64,000 nucleotides of DNA from an uncultured Christensenellaceae bacterium (GTDB lineage Bacteria > Bacillota > Clostridia > Christensenellales > Borkfalkiaceae): assembly GCA_910588615.1 (NCBI GenBank), contig CAJUOI010000002.1, positions 1 to 64,000 on the forward strand. The letters are read 5' to 3'. A program made the position numbers and the translations under genes. This document shows positions 7,773 through 16,957 of the stretch, piece by piece. Under the pieces are notes generated by a model. That model was not told the origin of the DNA, did not search any database, and saw only the letters and a program-made list of their open reading frames with translations. Numbering within the stretch: the stretch's first letter is position 1; every line of letters begins with the position of its first letter.

Positions 7773-8925
7773 AACTGATTTCCCTTGCCTCTAAATAGTA
7801 GCGTGCGTCGCGGATCTGCCCGATGCAAAACGTCTGATACGGGAATACGACGCCCGCCTTTGCCTCTTTAAAAATATCGTCCTTATCCACGGCTTTCAGG
7901 GCTATTCCGACGCAGCCCTCTTCGGCTGCAAATTTCGCCAGACGGTCCGCCCCGTGCACGTAGCTGACCCTCCCGTAATTAGCCTTGATAAACGCCGCAA
8001 TCAACTCATCCGTCTTTGCTACGCTTTCGTGGCTTGCGGGAAGCGCGGGCGTAAGCACGCTGCCCTTGCGCGTGCATTTCACGCTCTTCGTAAAAAAGTC
8101 GATAAACGCTTCCGCATCGATTTCCTTGATGAGACGGTGCACGGGATGAATTTCCGCCGCGTCATCCTCGGCGTTGACGAATTCCGCCAGCATGAACCGC
8201 GCGGGGTGGCGGCGCTTCGCGTCCTCGCTCAGCGTTTTTTTCACCCCTTCCCAATGCAGCTTTGCGGCAACCGCCGCAGCGTTGCCCTCGGCGACGACGA
8301 AGCTCGGTTCATGCTTGGACGTAAGCAGAGGCACGATCGCAGCAGCGAAATCCTCGGGCACGAAATAACCCTTCACCTTTCCGCCGTCGCCGTACAAATC
8401 GTAGGAATACAGCTCCTCCAAGTCCTCGTTTTTCAACAGCTTGTTCACCTTGTCGCGCGGATCGCGGTACAGAATTATCGTATGCGGCATCTCGATCGGC
8501 GCGTCCCTGCGCAGGCGCAGATAGCGCTCGGCAAGCGCTTTCGGCGTCTTTTGCATCGCGCGGACGGGAGAGAGCGTCCCCTCTTCAAACGAAAACGCTT
8601 CGAGGTCGATTGCCGCTACGACGCCGCGGCGGATACCCGCCGAAGTCTTACGCTCGACGAAGGTGAATCCGCGCACAAGCTTTTCGAGCCAATCGGCTTC
8701 GAGCGCTTCGTACTGCCGCTCGCGGATTTCATCGCAGCGCTCCTCGTCGCCGTCGCCGAAATACGCCTCGGGAAAAACGAGAGGCAGCGCCGTAGCGTCC
8801 GCCTTTCGTTGCTGTTCGTCCCAATAATTTTTGTCGTTTACAAACCTGTCGCCCGCGATCACGCACCAGCGGTAGCGGTCTTTGCGCGGCACCAGAAGAC
8901 GCGGAATATAAAAGCAACTCTTCAT
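7765..8925 (-). CDS. DUF1015-family protein with degenerate core motif
   Basis: A 386 aa soluble protein that I place in the DUF1015 family (ParB/sulfiredoxin-like fold, related to SerK-type kinases). The placement rests on order and motif echoes: the N-terminal MKSCFYIPRLLVPRKDRYRWCVIAG, the mid-section DPRDKVNKLLKNEDLEELYSYD, and FMLAEFVNAEDDAAEIHPVHRL. In clostridial relatives I recall a conserved DGNHSLATAK-type motif; here the corresponding stretch reads EGNAAAVAAKLHWE, with the histidine missing. If the family is phosphotransferase-like, this copy may be catalytically altered. The start ATG overlaps the stop of the 35 aa CdaR-like stub (ATGA). Function is unknown. Confidence 0.7.
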   Translation of the reverse strand: MKSCFYIPRLLVPRKDRYRWCVIAGDRFVNDKNYWDEQQRKADATALPLVFPEAYFGDGDEERCDEIRERQYEALEADWLEKLVRGFTFVERKTSAGIRRGVVAAIDLEAFSFEEGTLSPVRAMQKTPKALAERYLRLRRDAPIEMPHTIILYRDPRDKVNKLLKNEDLEELYSYDLYGDGGKVKGYFVPEDFAAAIVPLLTSKHEPSFVVAEGNAAAVAAKLHWEGVKKTLSEDAKRRHPARFMLAEFVNAEDDAAEIHPVHRLIKEIDAEAFIDFFTKSVKCTRKGSVLTPALPASHESVAKTDELIAAFIKANYGRVSYVHGADRLAKFAAEEGCVGIALKAVDKDDIFKEAKAGVVFPYQTFCIGQIRDARYYLEAREISYD

Positions 8926-9029
8926 ACGGCGCAGAGAATAATCGCCACGACGAACGCAAACGCAACCGCCAGCAGCTTTAACGGGATATTCCGCGTAAAG
9001 AATTTTTTCAGTCCTTCTAAAAATTTCAT
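8922..9029 (-). CDS. 35 aa membrane peptide, N-terminal stub of CdaR (YbbR)
   Basis: A complete 35-codon gene sits between cdaA and the DUF1015-like gene. It has an ATG at 9029, a GGGGAGA ribosome binding site about 9 nt upstream, and a TGA overlapping the next ATG. The peptide begins MKFLEGLKKFFTRNIPLKLL and then has one hydrophobic helix ending IILCAV. This is the pattern of the CdaR/YbbR N-terminus (short cytoplasmic tail, N-x-PLKLLA, one membrane helix). The extracytoplasmic YbbR repeats are entirely absent. In Bacillota cdaA is normally followed by full-length cdaR, which binds and regulates the cyclase. It may be a functional micro-partner or a decayed remnant still translated for coupling. 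Confidence 0.72.
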   Translation of the reverse strand: MKFLEGLKKFFTRNIPLKLLAVAFAFVVAIILCAV

Positions 9030-9048
9030 GGTTTTTTCTCCCCTTCGG

Positions 9049-9891
9049 TTAAGCCTTTTTCCCTTCGGCGTTGAACTCCTTCCAATAGTACTCGCGCAGG
9101 AACTTCTTTAAACTCTCGCTGTCGATATACCGCGTAATTTCGCCGCGACGCACGATGGAAACGATGCCCGTTTCCTCCGACACGATAATGCTCGAAACGT
9201 CGGCGACTTCGGTAACGCCGATTCCCGCGCGGTGGCGCGTGCCGTAGTCCTTGGGAAAATCCTTCTGCGTCAGCGGAAGGAAGCACCCCGCCGCCTGTAT
9301 CTTATCGCCGTAAATGATCATGGCGCCATCGTGAAGCGGCGCTTTGGGGATAAAGATCCCCTCGATAAGCTGGTTGGAAATTTTGGAATTGAGCCCTACG
9401 CCGCTTTCCACGATTTCTTTGGGCAGGTTGCCGTTCGAAAGCACGATAAGCGCGCCGATGTTGTTCTTGCTCAGGCTCTGCACCGCCTTGACGATGGCGT
9501 TGATGCACTCGTCCGCACGGATGACCGCCGCGCCGGACTTCGACTTCGAAATCGTTTCCTTGCCCGAAGCCTGTGCGTGCGCGCCCTTCCAAATCAGTCG
9601 CTTGATTTCCACGCTGAACAGCAGCATAAAGAACAGACTGAGCAGCATGATAAACAGAAAGTACTGTGCCGCCCCGAACTTCTCCCCGAAAAACAGCGTT
9701 ACGACGCCCATACAGAGAATGAGAAAGATATATACGAAGATAAGCTTTCCCGCGTTGTTCTCTTTCAGCGTACGGAACACGAAGTAGACGACGATGAGTA
9801 CAACCAAAAATTCGAAAACAAACGACCATGAATCCTTGAAATTAAGGAACACGTTCGAAATGCTTTCCCAAACTTGTTGAGGTGCTTTCAT
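9049..9891 (-). CDS. cdaA: CdaA, membrane diadenylate cyclase
   Basis: CdaA makes c-di-AMP from two ATP; the messenger controls potassium, osmolyte and cell-wall homeostasis. Three membrane helices (about residues 22-40, 49-68, 75-95) precede the DAC catalytic domain. The catalytic DGA is at 188-190 (PLHDGAMIIY) and RHR at 219-221 (GTRHRAGIG). Length 280 aa is normal. It heads the operon cdaA-CdaR stub-DUF1015-lysC from its own promoter at 9923-9951, with ribosome binding site AGGGAGG. The usual neighbours full-length cdaR and glmM are missing here. Confidence 0.96.
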   Translation of the reverse strand: MKAPQQVWESISNVFLNFKDSWSFVFEFLVVLIVVYFVFRTLKENNAGKLIFVYIFLILCMGVVTLFFGEKFGAAQYFLFIMLLSLFFMLLFSVEIKRLIWKGAHAQASGKETISKSKSGAAVIRADECINAIVKAVQSLSKNNIGALIVLSNGNLPKEIVESGVGLNSKISNQLIEGIFIPKAPLHDGAMIIYGDKIQAAGCFLPLTQKDFPKDYGTRHRAGIGVTEVADVSSIIVSEETGIVSIVRRGEITRYIDSESLKKFLREYYWKEFNAEGKKA

Positions 9892-9922
9892 AAATCCTCC
9901 CTAAGGTTTCTTCCGTAAAATT

Positions 9923-9951
9923 ATTATAATCTTTCCCGCCGCAAAATGCAA
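9923..9951 (-). promoter_or_regulatory. cdaA operon promoter
   Basis: Minus-strand TTGCAT (9951-9946), 17 bp, TATAAT (9928-9923), followed by a leader of roughly 25-30 nt with AGGGAGG ahead of the cdaA ATG. Unlike ruvC and tmk, this is a conventional leader. Confidence 0.75.
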
Positions 9952-9964
9952 AGCATTTCTGGCT

Positions 9965-10945
9965 TCAGGAAAAGAAAATTTTCGCAATTGCCTGCGAAAG
10001 CGCGCCAGTTTTGGAATATTTTCCGCTCCGCGCCCCCGCGCCCAACGCATAGAGACAGAGATAGTACTCCTTTACCCGCTCCTTTCCCAAACGCGCGCAG
10101 ATCTCCCGATTCTTCTTTAACGGATATGCCTTTAAGTTCAGTGTTCTCTGCGCCGCCTCGTCCGAACCGCGGAAACGCGATACCTCGGTCAGCGTTTTAA
10201 AGTGCGCGGTCAACGACGACAGCACGGCGTATTCGTCCATACCCTTGCGGGTCAGTTCGTTTAAAATCTCCGTAAACGAGGAAAAGTTACGCGCAGACGC
10301 TGCCTGCGTCAACTCGTAAATGCGATATTCCGTATCTTTGGCGATCTCCGCATCGACCGTTTGCCGCGTAACGCGCCCGCCCTCGCCCAAAAGCGATTTC
10401 AGCTTTTCCGTTTCCGACTTCAAGCGCGCCGCGTCCGAAGCACAGTAACGCACCATCAGATCGCATACGTCCGCATCGGCGGAAAGTCCAGCCCTGCGCA
10501 TAAGCGCGAACAACCAGCGCGAAAGCGTTTCTTCCGTCTCCCGATTGCAGTCGACTACGATCAGCTTTTTTTTCTTTAAATCGGCGGCGTTCGCCCGCTT
10601 CCCCGCATTGACGATCAACAGCACCGTCGATTCGCACGGTTTTTCGAGATATGGCTGTAAAACGCCCGAAAACTCCTTTTCGGAGGGATAAAACCCGTAC
10701 ACCCTAACGAGCCGCTTTTCATCGAAGAAGGGCAGCGTGTACAACTCGTCGCGGAAGGCGGCGAGCCTGTCCCCTTTCAGCGCCTCCCCCTCGTATCTGA
10801 AGTCGTTGAGGAGGGGTTGCGTAAGATTCAGAGCCGCGCGAACTGTTTCCACGGCAGAATCGCGGAAATACGCGTCGTCGCCGTCGATAAGATACACGGG
10901 CTCTATTTTTTCTTTTAACGCTTTCGAAAACTGAATAAATTTCAT
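9965..10945 (-). CDS. holA: DNA polymerase III delta subunit
   Basis: HolA is the clamp-loader subunit that opens the beta clamp. The 326 aa product starts MKFIQFSKALKEKIEPVYLI followed by DGDDAYFRDSAV, the family's opening. The region near DAEIAKDTEYRIYELTQA and the C-terminal KNREICARLGKERVKEYYLC fit domains II and III. The start at 10945 is one nucleotide after the stop of the large helicase gene, so the two are translationally coupled. The open frame extends upstream into the helicase gene, but those codons are antisense-like shadow. Confidence 0.92.
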   Translation of the reverse strand: MKFIQFSKALKEKIEPVYLIDGDDAYFRDSAVETVRAALNLTQPLLNDFRYEGEALKGDRLAAFRDELYTLPFFDEKRLVRVYGFYPSEKEFSGVLQPYLEKPCESTVLLIVNAGKRANAADLKKKKLIVVDCNRETEETLSRWLFALMRRAGLSADADVCDLMVRYCASDAARLKSETEKLKSLLGEGGRVTRQTVDAEIAKDTEYRIYELTQAASARNFSSFTEILNELTRKGMDEYAVLSSLTAHFKTLTEVSRFRGSDEAAQRTLNLKAYPLKKNREICARLGKERVKEYYLCLYALGAGARSGKYSKTGALSQAIAKIFFS

Positions 10946-10946
10946 A

Positions 10947-13900
10947 TTACGCGAGCGAGATCCTGTCGCTGACCGAGCGGACGAACAACCCTTTTTCTTC
11001 CCCGTAGGCAACGGTGTCGCGTACGAACAAGGAGAATTTGTCGGTTACGCGCACGCCGTACACGCCGGCAACGAGCACAGTCAGCTCATCCATATAAATC
11101 GCAACCCGGTCCTCGAGCGCGGCGCGGATGAGCGCCGCCGTTTCGAACGGGGTGAAGTCCTCGTCCGTTTTGCGCACGGGCGTCCCGCTCTCCCCGCGGA
11201 AGGTAAGGGGCAGAATCGCTTTGGGATTCTTATAGTAATAGTCCACCCCGCTCACCTTTTCACGGAAGAACACGCAGGCGTCGATGAGCGCGTCCAGGCG
11301 CGCGTCAACCCGCGTTCCGCTCTTGGGAATGCCGAACGAAGCAAGGCAACGCTTTTTGAGGAATGCGCGGGAAACAGGTTCTTCCTGCGCGACGATCGCC
11401 CTCAGGCGCGCAGTGATTTCCGCATCGTGCTCCCCCTCCGTAACGAACGTGCCCGTCTGCACGCTTTCGACCGGAGTTTTCAGGAAACGGTATTCCTTGC
11501 GGTAACGTTTGATCTGCGCGCCCGTCTTTTTCTCCGCGCCCGTGATCTTATCGATAAAGTCCTTGATTCGCTTGATTTCGCGCTTGGGATTGTTGTAGTA
11601 ATTGACGCTGTTGAGCCGCAGCACGTTCCAATTACCGCGCTTCAACGTTTGCACCTGCAAAACGTTTCTGTCCTTCACCGAGAACTGCCGCGCTCCGTCC
11701 GCCAAAATCGCAAGCACAAAGCGCCGCTTGTCCGCAGGGTCGATAACGGCGGCGTCGATTTTAAAGTCCGACGCACCCACGTCGTAACGGCATTCGTAGC
11801 CGTAAGTTGCAAGCTCCTTGGCAAGATACTTGCCGATCCCGCCCCCCTTCTTAACGAGGGAGGAACGCATCGCAAGCGTAGTTCTGCCCTTTTCGGCAAA
11901 TTCGAGGAAAGCCTTCAATCCCGCAACGCCCTTCGACGAAGTCTTACCCAAATCGATCATGGCGGAGGTCATGGTGGAGAACACCACCATCTCCTCCCTG
12001 GCGCGGGACACGGCGACGTTGAGACGGCGCCAGCCGCCCGCCTGATTCAGCGGTCCGAAATTGAGGGAAACGCGCCCCGCAGCATCCGGTCCGTAGCAGA
12101 CGGAGAAAAGAATGACGTCGCGCTCGTCGCCCTGCACGTTTTCGAGATTTTTTACGAACAGCGGTTCCTCTCTGTCGTACGCCGCGCCGTCCAGCTTGCG
12201 TGCCGAGAGCTCGCGGTTGAGCATACTGTCGAGCGCCTCCTTCTGCGCGTTCGAGAAGGTAACGATACCGATGCTCGAACGGGACAGCACGGGATCGGAG
12301 AGGCGGCGCACCACCTCTTTGACGAGCGCTTCCGCCTCGCGCACGTTGCGCTTGGTAAAGCCTCTGTCGTACGTGCCGTTGACCTCGACGAATTTGACCT
12401 TGCTTTCCAGCGCATCGGGCGACGGGAAGGTACACAGACGGTTATCGTAATACATCGCGTTGGAGAACGCGATAAGGCTTTCGTGCTTGCTGCGGTAATG
12501 CCAGTCGAGGTGCCGTTCGGGAAGCCCCAGCGCGAGGCAGTCGTCGAGCACGCTTTCCAGATCCTCGTTTTCAAGGTTATCCTCGTCCACGTACGCCGCC
12601 TTGAAGAAGGTCGTCGGCGGCAGCTGCTTGGGGTCGCCCACGACGATCGCCTTTTTGGCGCGCGCAATCGAGCCGACCGCCTCCGCCGTGGACATCTGCG
12701 AAGCCTCGTCGAAGATGACGAGATCGAACTCGTCCGCCGTCGGCTGCAGATACTGCGCAACCGTCGAGGGGCTCATGAGAAGGCAGGGATTGACCCGCGC
12801 CGAAAGCGTGGGAACCTCCGAGAAGAGTCCGCGGATCCCCGAGCCGCGCAGATTACTCTTGGAAAGGCGCGTAAACGCGGAAACCTCCACGGACAACGCT
12901 CCGTTTTCGGAAGGCAGGTTCGCTATCAGGCGCGCGCGGATCCTCTCGCGCGTGAGACGGACGAATTCGTCCTGCGTCATACGGAATTTTTCCACCGTCT
13001 CTTCGAGCGTCCCCACCGTCATGCGGGAAAGGTCTGCGTCGGCGGGAATGTTGATTTCGAGGAAATTCTTGTAGACGTTCTTTTCGAAGCCCGCAAGAAC
13101 GTTCTCCCCTTTTAATTTGCCGCTTTCCAGCGCGTCGGAAATAAAGTTGAGCCCGAGTGCGGAAAGCTTTTTCCCCGTCGCTTTGTACATACACCAGTTG
13201 GGCAGCATATCGAGATTGTCTATAAGCGCGCCCGCTTTGGCGGAATAATAGTCGATGACGTCCTCGCCCTTGATTTTGCTCCTGTCGGCGTTGGTGCATT
13301 CGAGGAAGGCTTCCTCCGCGTTCAAAAAGCTTTCGGCAGCTTTCAGGTAGCCCTCGATTACGGGCATGGTATAGCCGTTCGACGCGCGGATGCACATGCC
13401 GTTGAACGCGTCGGGATTATAATCGAGAAAGGCGGAAGCGCACTTTTCGTGCAGGGCGTACAGCGGCTGCATGAACTCCGTTCTGCGGCGGTAAACGATA
13501 CGCCCGGAGCGATCGAAAAACGCCTTGCCGAGCGCAGTGTTCGTCTTCATGCGCTCGATGGCGCCGAAAATTTCGACGAGCGTCTCGAAATACTTCGGCA
13601 TATCCTCGTCGGCGAGCGGATGAAGCGCCGCCTTATCGAGATTTTTCTTTACCGCCTTCAAAACGCGGCTTAGTTTATAGTCTCCTCCCGTCTCCGCAAA
13701 CCGCTGCAACTCGGCGTACTCCTTGTCGTCGAGGTCGATCAGCGAACGGAAATGATTGCGGTAGTAACCGTAGCACACGTCGAAACGCCTGTTCGCGTTA
13801 TAGAACACGTAGAACTCCGCTTCGTTCGCGTCGGAGAAATATTTGTCGTATACCCCGTCCTTAAGCTCCTGCGCGATTTCCGAAATAATGCCGAGCTTCT

Positions 13901-16532
13901 TGGGCGTCAGCGTGGAAATCTTCTGTCGGTAAAATTCGAGGAAGAGCGCAAGGAAAGCCTTTAAGTGTTTGATTTCGGTCAACAGTACTTCGCACGAGCA
14001 GTCAAGCCTGTCTTTGAGCTCCTGCGAATATTCGTACAGATTGACGTTTTCGAAGGGGGAATTGTTGACCCCGCCGCACTCCTTCGCGGCAGCCGCCGCG
14101 GAAAGAATCATGCTTCTGCATTCGGAAAGCTTCTTTTCGTCGAGCGTATCGTAGAACGAGCTTTCGATATCGAGAATATCGGGCGCGTCCTTGCAGGAAA
14201 GGTAATGCAGGATCGCCTCGTAAACCGAAACGCCCAAGCGGCGTTTTTTGTGCAGCGCCTCCATAGGCGCGCGCAGCTCCCTGCGAAGCGCGGCATATTC
14301 CGAAGCGCACGTTTCAAACGCGTCGCTTCTCTCCTCCTTGGGGAGCGAGAGGGTGTGCTCCATGTGTCTTAAAACGTCCGACTTGTCCGTCTTGCTCGAA
14401 TGCAGTTCAAGGCAGAAATCGCCCAATCCCACCGAATCGAGACGCTTCTTTACTACGTCGAGCGCCGCCTTCTTTTCCGCCACGAACAACACGCGTTTGC
14501 CCCGATACAGGGCGTTTGCAATGATATTCGTGATCGTCTGGCTCTTGCCGGTTCCGGGGGGACCGTGTAGCACAAAGCTCACATCCTTGCCCGAGAGCGC
14601 GACGGCGGAATACTGCGAACTGTCCGAAGGCATGGGAGTCAGCACCTCTTCGGGCGGGATATCGTCTTCCCCGCCGCCCTCCGCGTCCTCCTTGACCGCG
14701 CGCCCCTTCAACAGGGCGTTGACGAGCGCGTTCTTCTGAAAATCGAGGAAGTGCGTGCGCAAATCGTTCCACATGAGGTAACGCTGGAAGGAGAACACCG
14801 AAAGATAGGTATCCGTAACCACTTCCCATCCCTTCATGCTTGCCGTTTCCGCGCGGAACATGGCGAGAATTTCGGAAATTTTCAGTCCCAGAACGTTGCC
14901 GCCCAGCCCGCGCACGTCGATGTTATATTCCTGCTTTAAAAATTCGAGCAACGTAGAGTTTACGAAATATTCGCCCTCGGCGGAGGCAACGGAAAAATCC
15001 TCGTTCCCCTTGGCGCGTTTGAGTTCGACGGGCGCAAGCACGATGGGCGCGCGGTGCGGCTCCTTGCTTTCCTTGTCCGAATAGGCAAGAAAGCCGAACG
15101 CGAGATACAGGATCTTCGCCCCCGTTTCTTCGTCCGCCTCACGGTTTTTGCGCAGCAGCTTCACCGCGCTTTCCGCCGTCGTCTTGGCGTCCTGATAGGT
15201 ACGCACCACGCCCTTTTTCATTTCGAGCGCGACGAGATCCTTCTCCTGCCGCGTCAGCTCCGCACCGAAGGGCGTCTTCTCCACGGCTCCCCCTTTCAGA
15301 CGCAGGGGCTTTTCGCTCAACGTCTCCACGAGTGCGTCCGCGTCGGAAACACTCAAATGCACGGCGTTCTTTCCCTTAAAATCGAGCAGCGTGTTGCGGG
15401 AAGTCAAATCCAGAAGACGCCGCTCCCAAATCTTGTTTTTGGGCAGCTTTTCTTCGAGGGAAAGCTTGCCGAATTCAGGCAGCGGTTCGGGTGCGCCCTC
15501 CTCGCTTTCGGTGTAAATCTCGTAGCCGTCCAGCCCGCGCCCGCGCACGGGGCAAGAAACGATGCGCCCGAGGCGGCACCGCTGAATATCGACAAAGCAT
15601 TCGAAATAGCCCGCCTTTAATTTCTGGCGGAAGTGTTCGCCCGAAGGCGTAAACGCGGCGTTATTGCCCGTAAACAGATCCTCCGTATCGAAGAACGCGA
15701 GATTGTTGATTCCGTCGGACACGTATTTCAACACGATTTCTTCATCGTCGGTAACGGGGTCTAAAAAGCAGCTGTCGTACAGCCACACGCCCACCGCCAC
15801 GCTGTTTTTGCCGAGAGCGATGACGGGGTGCAGGTTAGCGCTTTCGAGACACGCCGCCGCAAATACCGCAAGGCGGAAGGAAGTGGAAACGCGCTCCTTC
15901 AACAACCCGTCGCGCGCCGCGCACAGCGGACGGGACAAATCCGTTTCGCCCGATTTTTCGATGGCAAGTCCCTTGATCGCAGCGTACACCGCGGCAGCGA
16001 TTTGACGCACCGTATTTTTGTCCGTTCCGGAATAGCCGTAAAATTCGTTGTCTGCGTTCTGCTTTTTCAGACGCTTCCCCGCATCCTCCAAAACGCGAGA
16101 GCACTCGGAAAGGCGCGGACGAACGAAGGCGGCGACGCGCTCGGCGTTTCCATCGAGCCCCTCCCACCAATCGAAGGGAAGCGCGGAAACCGCAGAAGAA
16201 AGCGTGGTCAGCTTGTCCTCGCCGATGTACACTGCAACGTTCGCCGTTACGGTCGTGAGCTCGTCGTTCTCCGCAAGAAAGCGGGGCGAAAACACTCCCT
16301 CCGCCGTAAACTCCACCGAGCTTTCAAAGGGTATCTGCGCCGTTTCCTCGAAGGGGACGAACAGATCGTTCCCTTCCAGACGCACGGTCAGCGTAAGTGC
16401 TTCCTCGCTGTCGTTTCTCAATCGAACGGGAACTTGCGTACCCAGATAGTAGTCGCAATACCCGACGTACTTGGGCAGCAAAAACTCCATCGAAAATTTT
16501 TCTTTCAATGCTTTTTTCGGATTTTTAGCCAT
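10947..16532 (-). CDS. 1861 aa DUF4011 / SF1 helicase / Vsr-like / DUF3320 protein
   Basis: A giant superfamily I helicase. The ATG at 16532 has GGGAGGAG five bases upstream and is preferred over one seven codons earlier. The N-terminal half contains a transglutaminase-like stretch and then DUF4011 (KIWERRLLDLTSRNTLLDF, about residue 370). Walker A is LHGPPGTGKSQT near residue 655 and the DEAD-like box VIFDEASQMS near 1280. Helicase C-terminal motifs include ENVQGDERDVILFS and LNVAVSRAREEM. Residues about 1570-1670 form a Vsr/PD-(D/E)xK-like domain, followed by DUF3320 at the C-terminus. In relatives I recall, the nuclease core reads IECDG; here it is ILADG, so the acidic residue is lost. Such helicases are linked to antiviral defence, yet this one sits coupled to holA in a housekeeping run. 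Confidence 0.85.
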   Translation of the reverse strand: MAKNPKKALKEKFSMEFLLPKYVGYCDYYLGTQVPVRLRNDSEEALTLTVRLEGNDLFVPFEETAQIPFESSVEFTAEGVFSPRFLAENDELTTVTANVAVYIGEDKLTTLSSAVSALPFDWWEGLDGNAERVAAFVRPRLSECSRVLEDAGKRLKKQNADNEFYGYSGTDKNTVRQIAAAVYAAIKGLAIEKSGETDLSRPLCAARDGLLKERVSTSFRLAVFAAACLESANLHPVIALGKNSVAVGVWLYDSCFLDPVTDDEEIVLKYVSDGINNLAFFDTEDLFTGNNAAFTPSGEHFRQKLKAGYFECFVDIQRCRLGRIVSCPVRGRGLDGYEIYTESEEGAPEPLPEFGKLSLEEKLPKNKIWERRLLDLTSRNTLLDFKGKNAVHLSVSDADALVETLSEKPLRLKGGAVEKTPFGAELTRQEKDLVALEMKKGVVRTYQDAKTTAESAVKLLRKNREADEETGAKILYLAFGFLAYSDKESKEPHRAPIVLAPVELKRAKGNEDFSVASAEGEYFVNSTLLEFLKQEYNIDVRGLGGNVLGLKISEILAMFRAETASMKGWEVVTDTYLSVFSFQRYLMWNDLRTHFLDFQKNALVNALLKGRAVKEDAEGGGEDDIPPEEVLTPMPSDSSQYSAVALSGKDVSFVLHGPPGTGKSQTITNIIANALYRGKRVLFVAEKKAALDVVKKRLDSVGLGDFCLELHSSKTDKSDVLRHMEHTLSLPKEERSDAFETCASEYAALRRELRAPMEALHKKRRLGVSVYEAILHYLSCKDAPDILDIESSFYDTLDEKKLSECRSMILSAAAAAKECGGVNNSPFENVNLYEYSQELKDRLDCSCEVLLTEIKHLKAFLALFLEFYRQKISTLTPKKLGIISEIAQELKDGVYDKYFSDANEAEFYVFYNANRRFDVCYGYYRNHFRSLIDLDDKEYAELQRFAETGGDYKLSRVLKAVKKNLDKAALHPLADEDMPKYFETLVEIFGAIERMKTNTALGKAFFDRSGRIVYRRRTEFMQPLYALHEKCASAFLDYNPDAFNGMCIRASNGYTMPVIEGYLKAAESFLNAEEAFLECTNADRSKIKGEDVIDYYSAKAGALIDNLDMLPNWCMYKATGKKLSALGLNFISDALESGKLKGENVLAGFEKNVYKNFLEINIPADADLSRMTVGTLEETVEKFRMTQDEFVRLTRERIRARLIANLPSENGALSVEVSAFTRLSKSNLRGSGIRGLFSEVPTLSARVNPCLLMSPSTVAQYLQPTADEFDLVIFDEASQMSTAEAVGSIARAKKAIVVGDPKQLPPTTFFKAAYVDEDNLENEDLESVLDDCLALGLPERHLDWHYRSKHESLIAFSNAMYYDNRLCTFPSPDALESKVKFVEVNGTYDRGFTKRNVREAEALVKEVVRRLSDPVLSRSSIGIVTFSNAQKEALDSMLNRELSARKLDGAAYDREEPLFVKNLENVQGDERDVILFSVCYGPDAAGRVSLNFGPLNQAGGWRRLNVAVSRAREEMVVFSTMTSAMIDLGKTSSKGVAGLKAFLEFAEKGRTTLAMRSSLVKKGGGIGKYLAKELATYGYECRYDVGASDFKIDAAVIDPADKRRFVLAILADGARQFSVKDRNVLQVQTLKRGNWNVLRLNSVNYYNNPKREIKRIKDFIDKITGAEKKTGAQIKRYRKEYRFLKTPVESVQTGTFVTEGEHDAEITARLRAIVAQEEPVSRAFLKKRCLASFGIPKSGTRVDARLDALIDACVFFREKVSGVDYYYKNPKAILPLTFRGESGTPVRKTDEDFTPFETAALIRAALEDRVAIYMDELTVLVAGVYGVRVTDKFSLFVRDTVAYGEEKGLFVRSVSDRISLA

Positions 16533-16597
16533 AGCTCCTCCCGCGGCGCCCACCGCAAAAATATTGACAATTTAAAAAAAATTTATTTCTCCGTTTC

Positions 16598-16957
16598 TCA
16601 TACGTAAGCGTTTTCGAAGTATTCGATTTCGCCCTCGTAAACGGAAGCGACGTCGAAACGGCAGGGAAGCTCCTCTCTGTTGCGGTAACAAAAGTACCCC
16701 GCGATCTGACGGTAACGCCGCCGCTTCGCCTCGTCCACCGCCTCGGCGGGCAGACCGAATGCGTCGCTCTCACGCGCCTTAACCTCTACAAAACAGTAAT
16801 ATTCCCCGTCGTACGCCACGATATCCGCTTCGCCGAAAGGCGTCTTGTAGTTGCGTTTTAAAATTTTATAGCCGTGCTTTTTTAAATATTTGCAGGCTAA
16901 ATCCTCTCCCTTCCGTCCCAGAATTTTGCGACGAAAGTCCTGCGGTGAATTCTGCAT
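16598..16957 (-). CDS. YraN/UPF0102 family nuclease-fold protein
   Basis: The 119 aa product has the Holliday-resolvase-like PD-(D/E)xK fold of UPF0102. Landmarks are LGRKGEDLACKYLKKHGYKI, then FGEADIVAYDGEYYCFVEVK, which carry the conserved E, D and E-x-K residues. Its cellular role is unproven. Its ATG at 16957, with GGGGAG upstream, lies inside rnhB, giving an unusually long 61-nt overlap in another frame. Both readings are conserved: the rnhB C-terminus HRRTFVAKF and the YraN N-terminus. rnhB-yraN pairing is common in Bacillota. Confidence 0.9.
   Translation of the reverse strand: MQNSPQDFRRKILGRKGEDLACKYLKKHGYKILKRNYKTPFGEADIVAYDGEYYCFVEVKARESDAFGLPAEAVDEAKRRRYRQIAGYFCYRNREELPCRFDVASVYEGEIEYFENAYV

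Noticed and set aside
7954..9111. Plus-strand frame of 385 codons opposite the DUF1015-like gene and the CdaR stub
   Set aside because: Crosses two real minus-strand genes and their coupling signals; the composition is a reflection of codon bias.
11427..13115. Long plus-strand frame of 562 codons opposite the large helicase gene
   Set aside because: It is the mirror of a GC-biased real gene, has no family similarity and no ribosome binding site; the helicase motifs on the other strand are intact.
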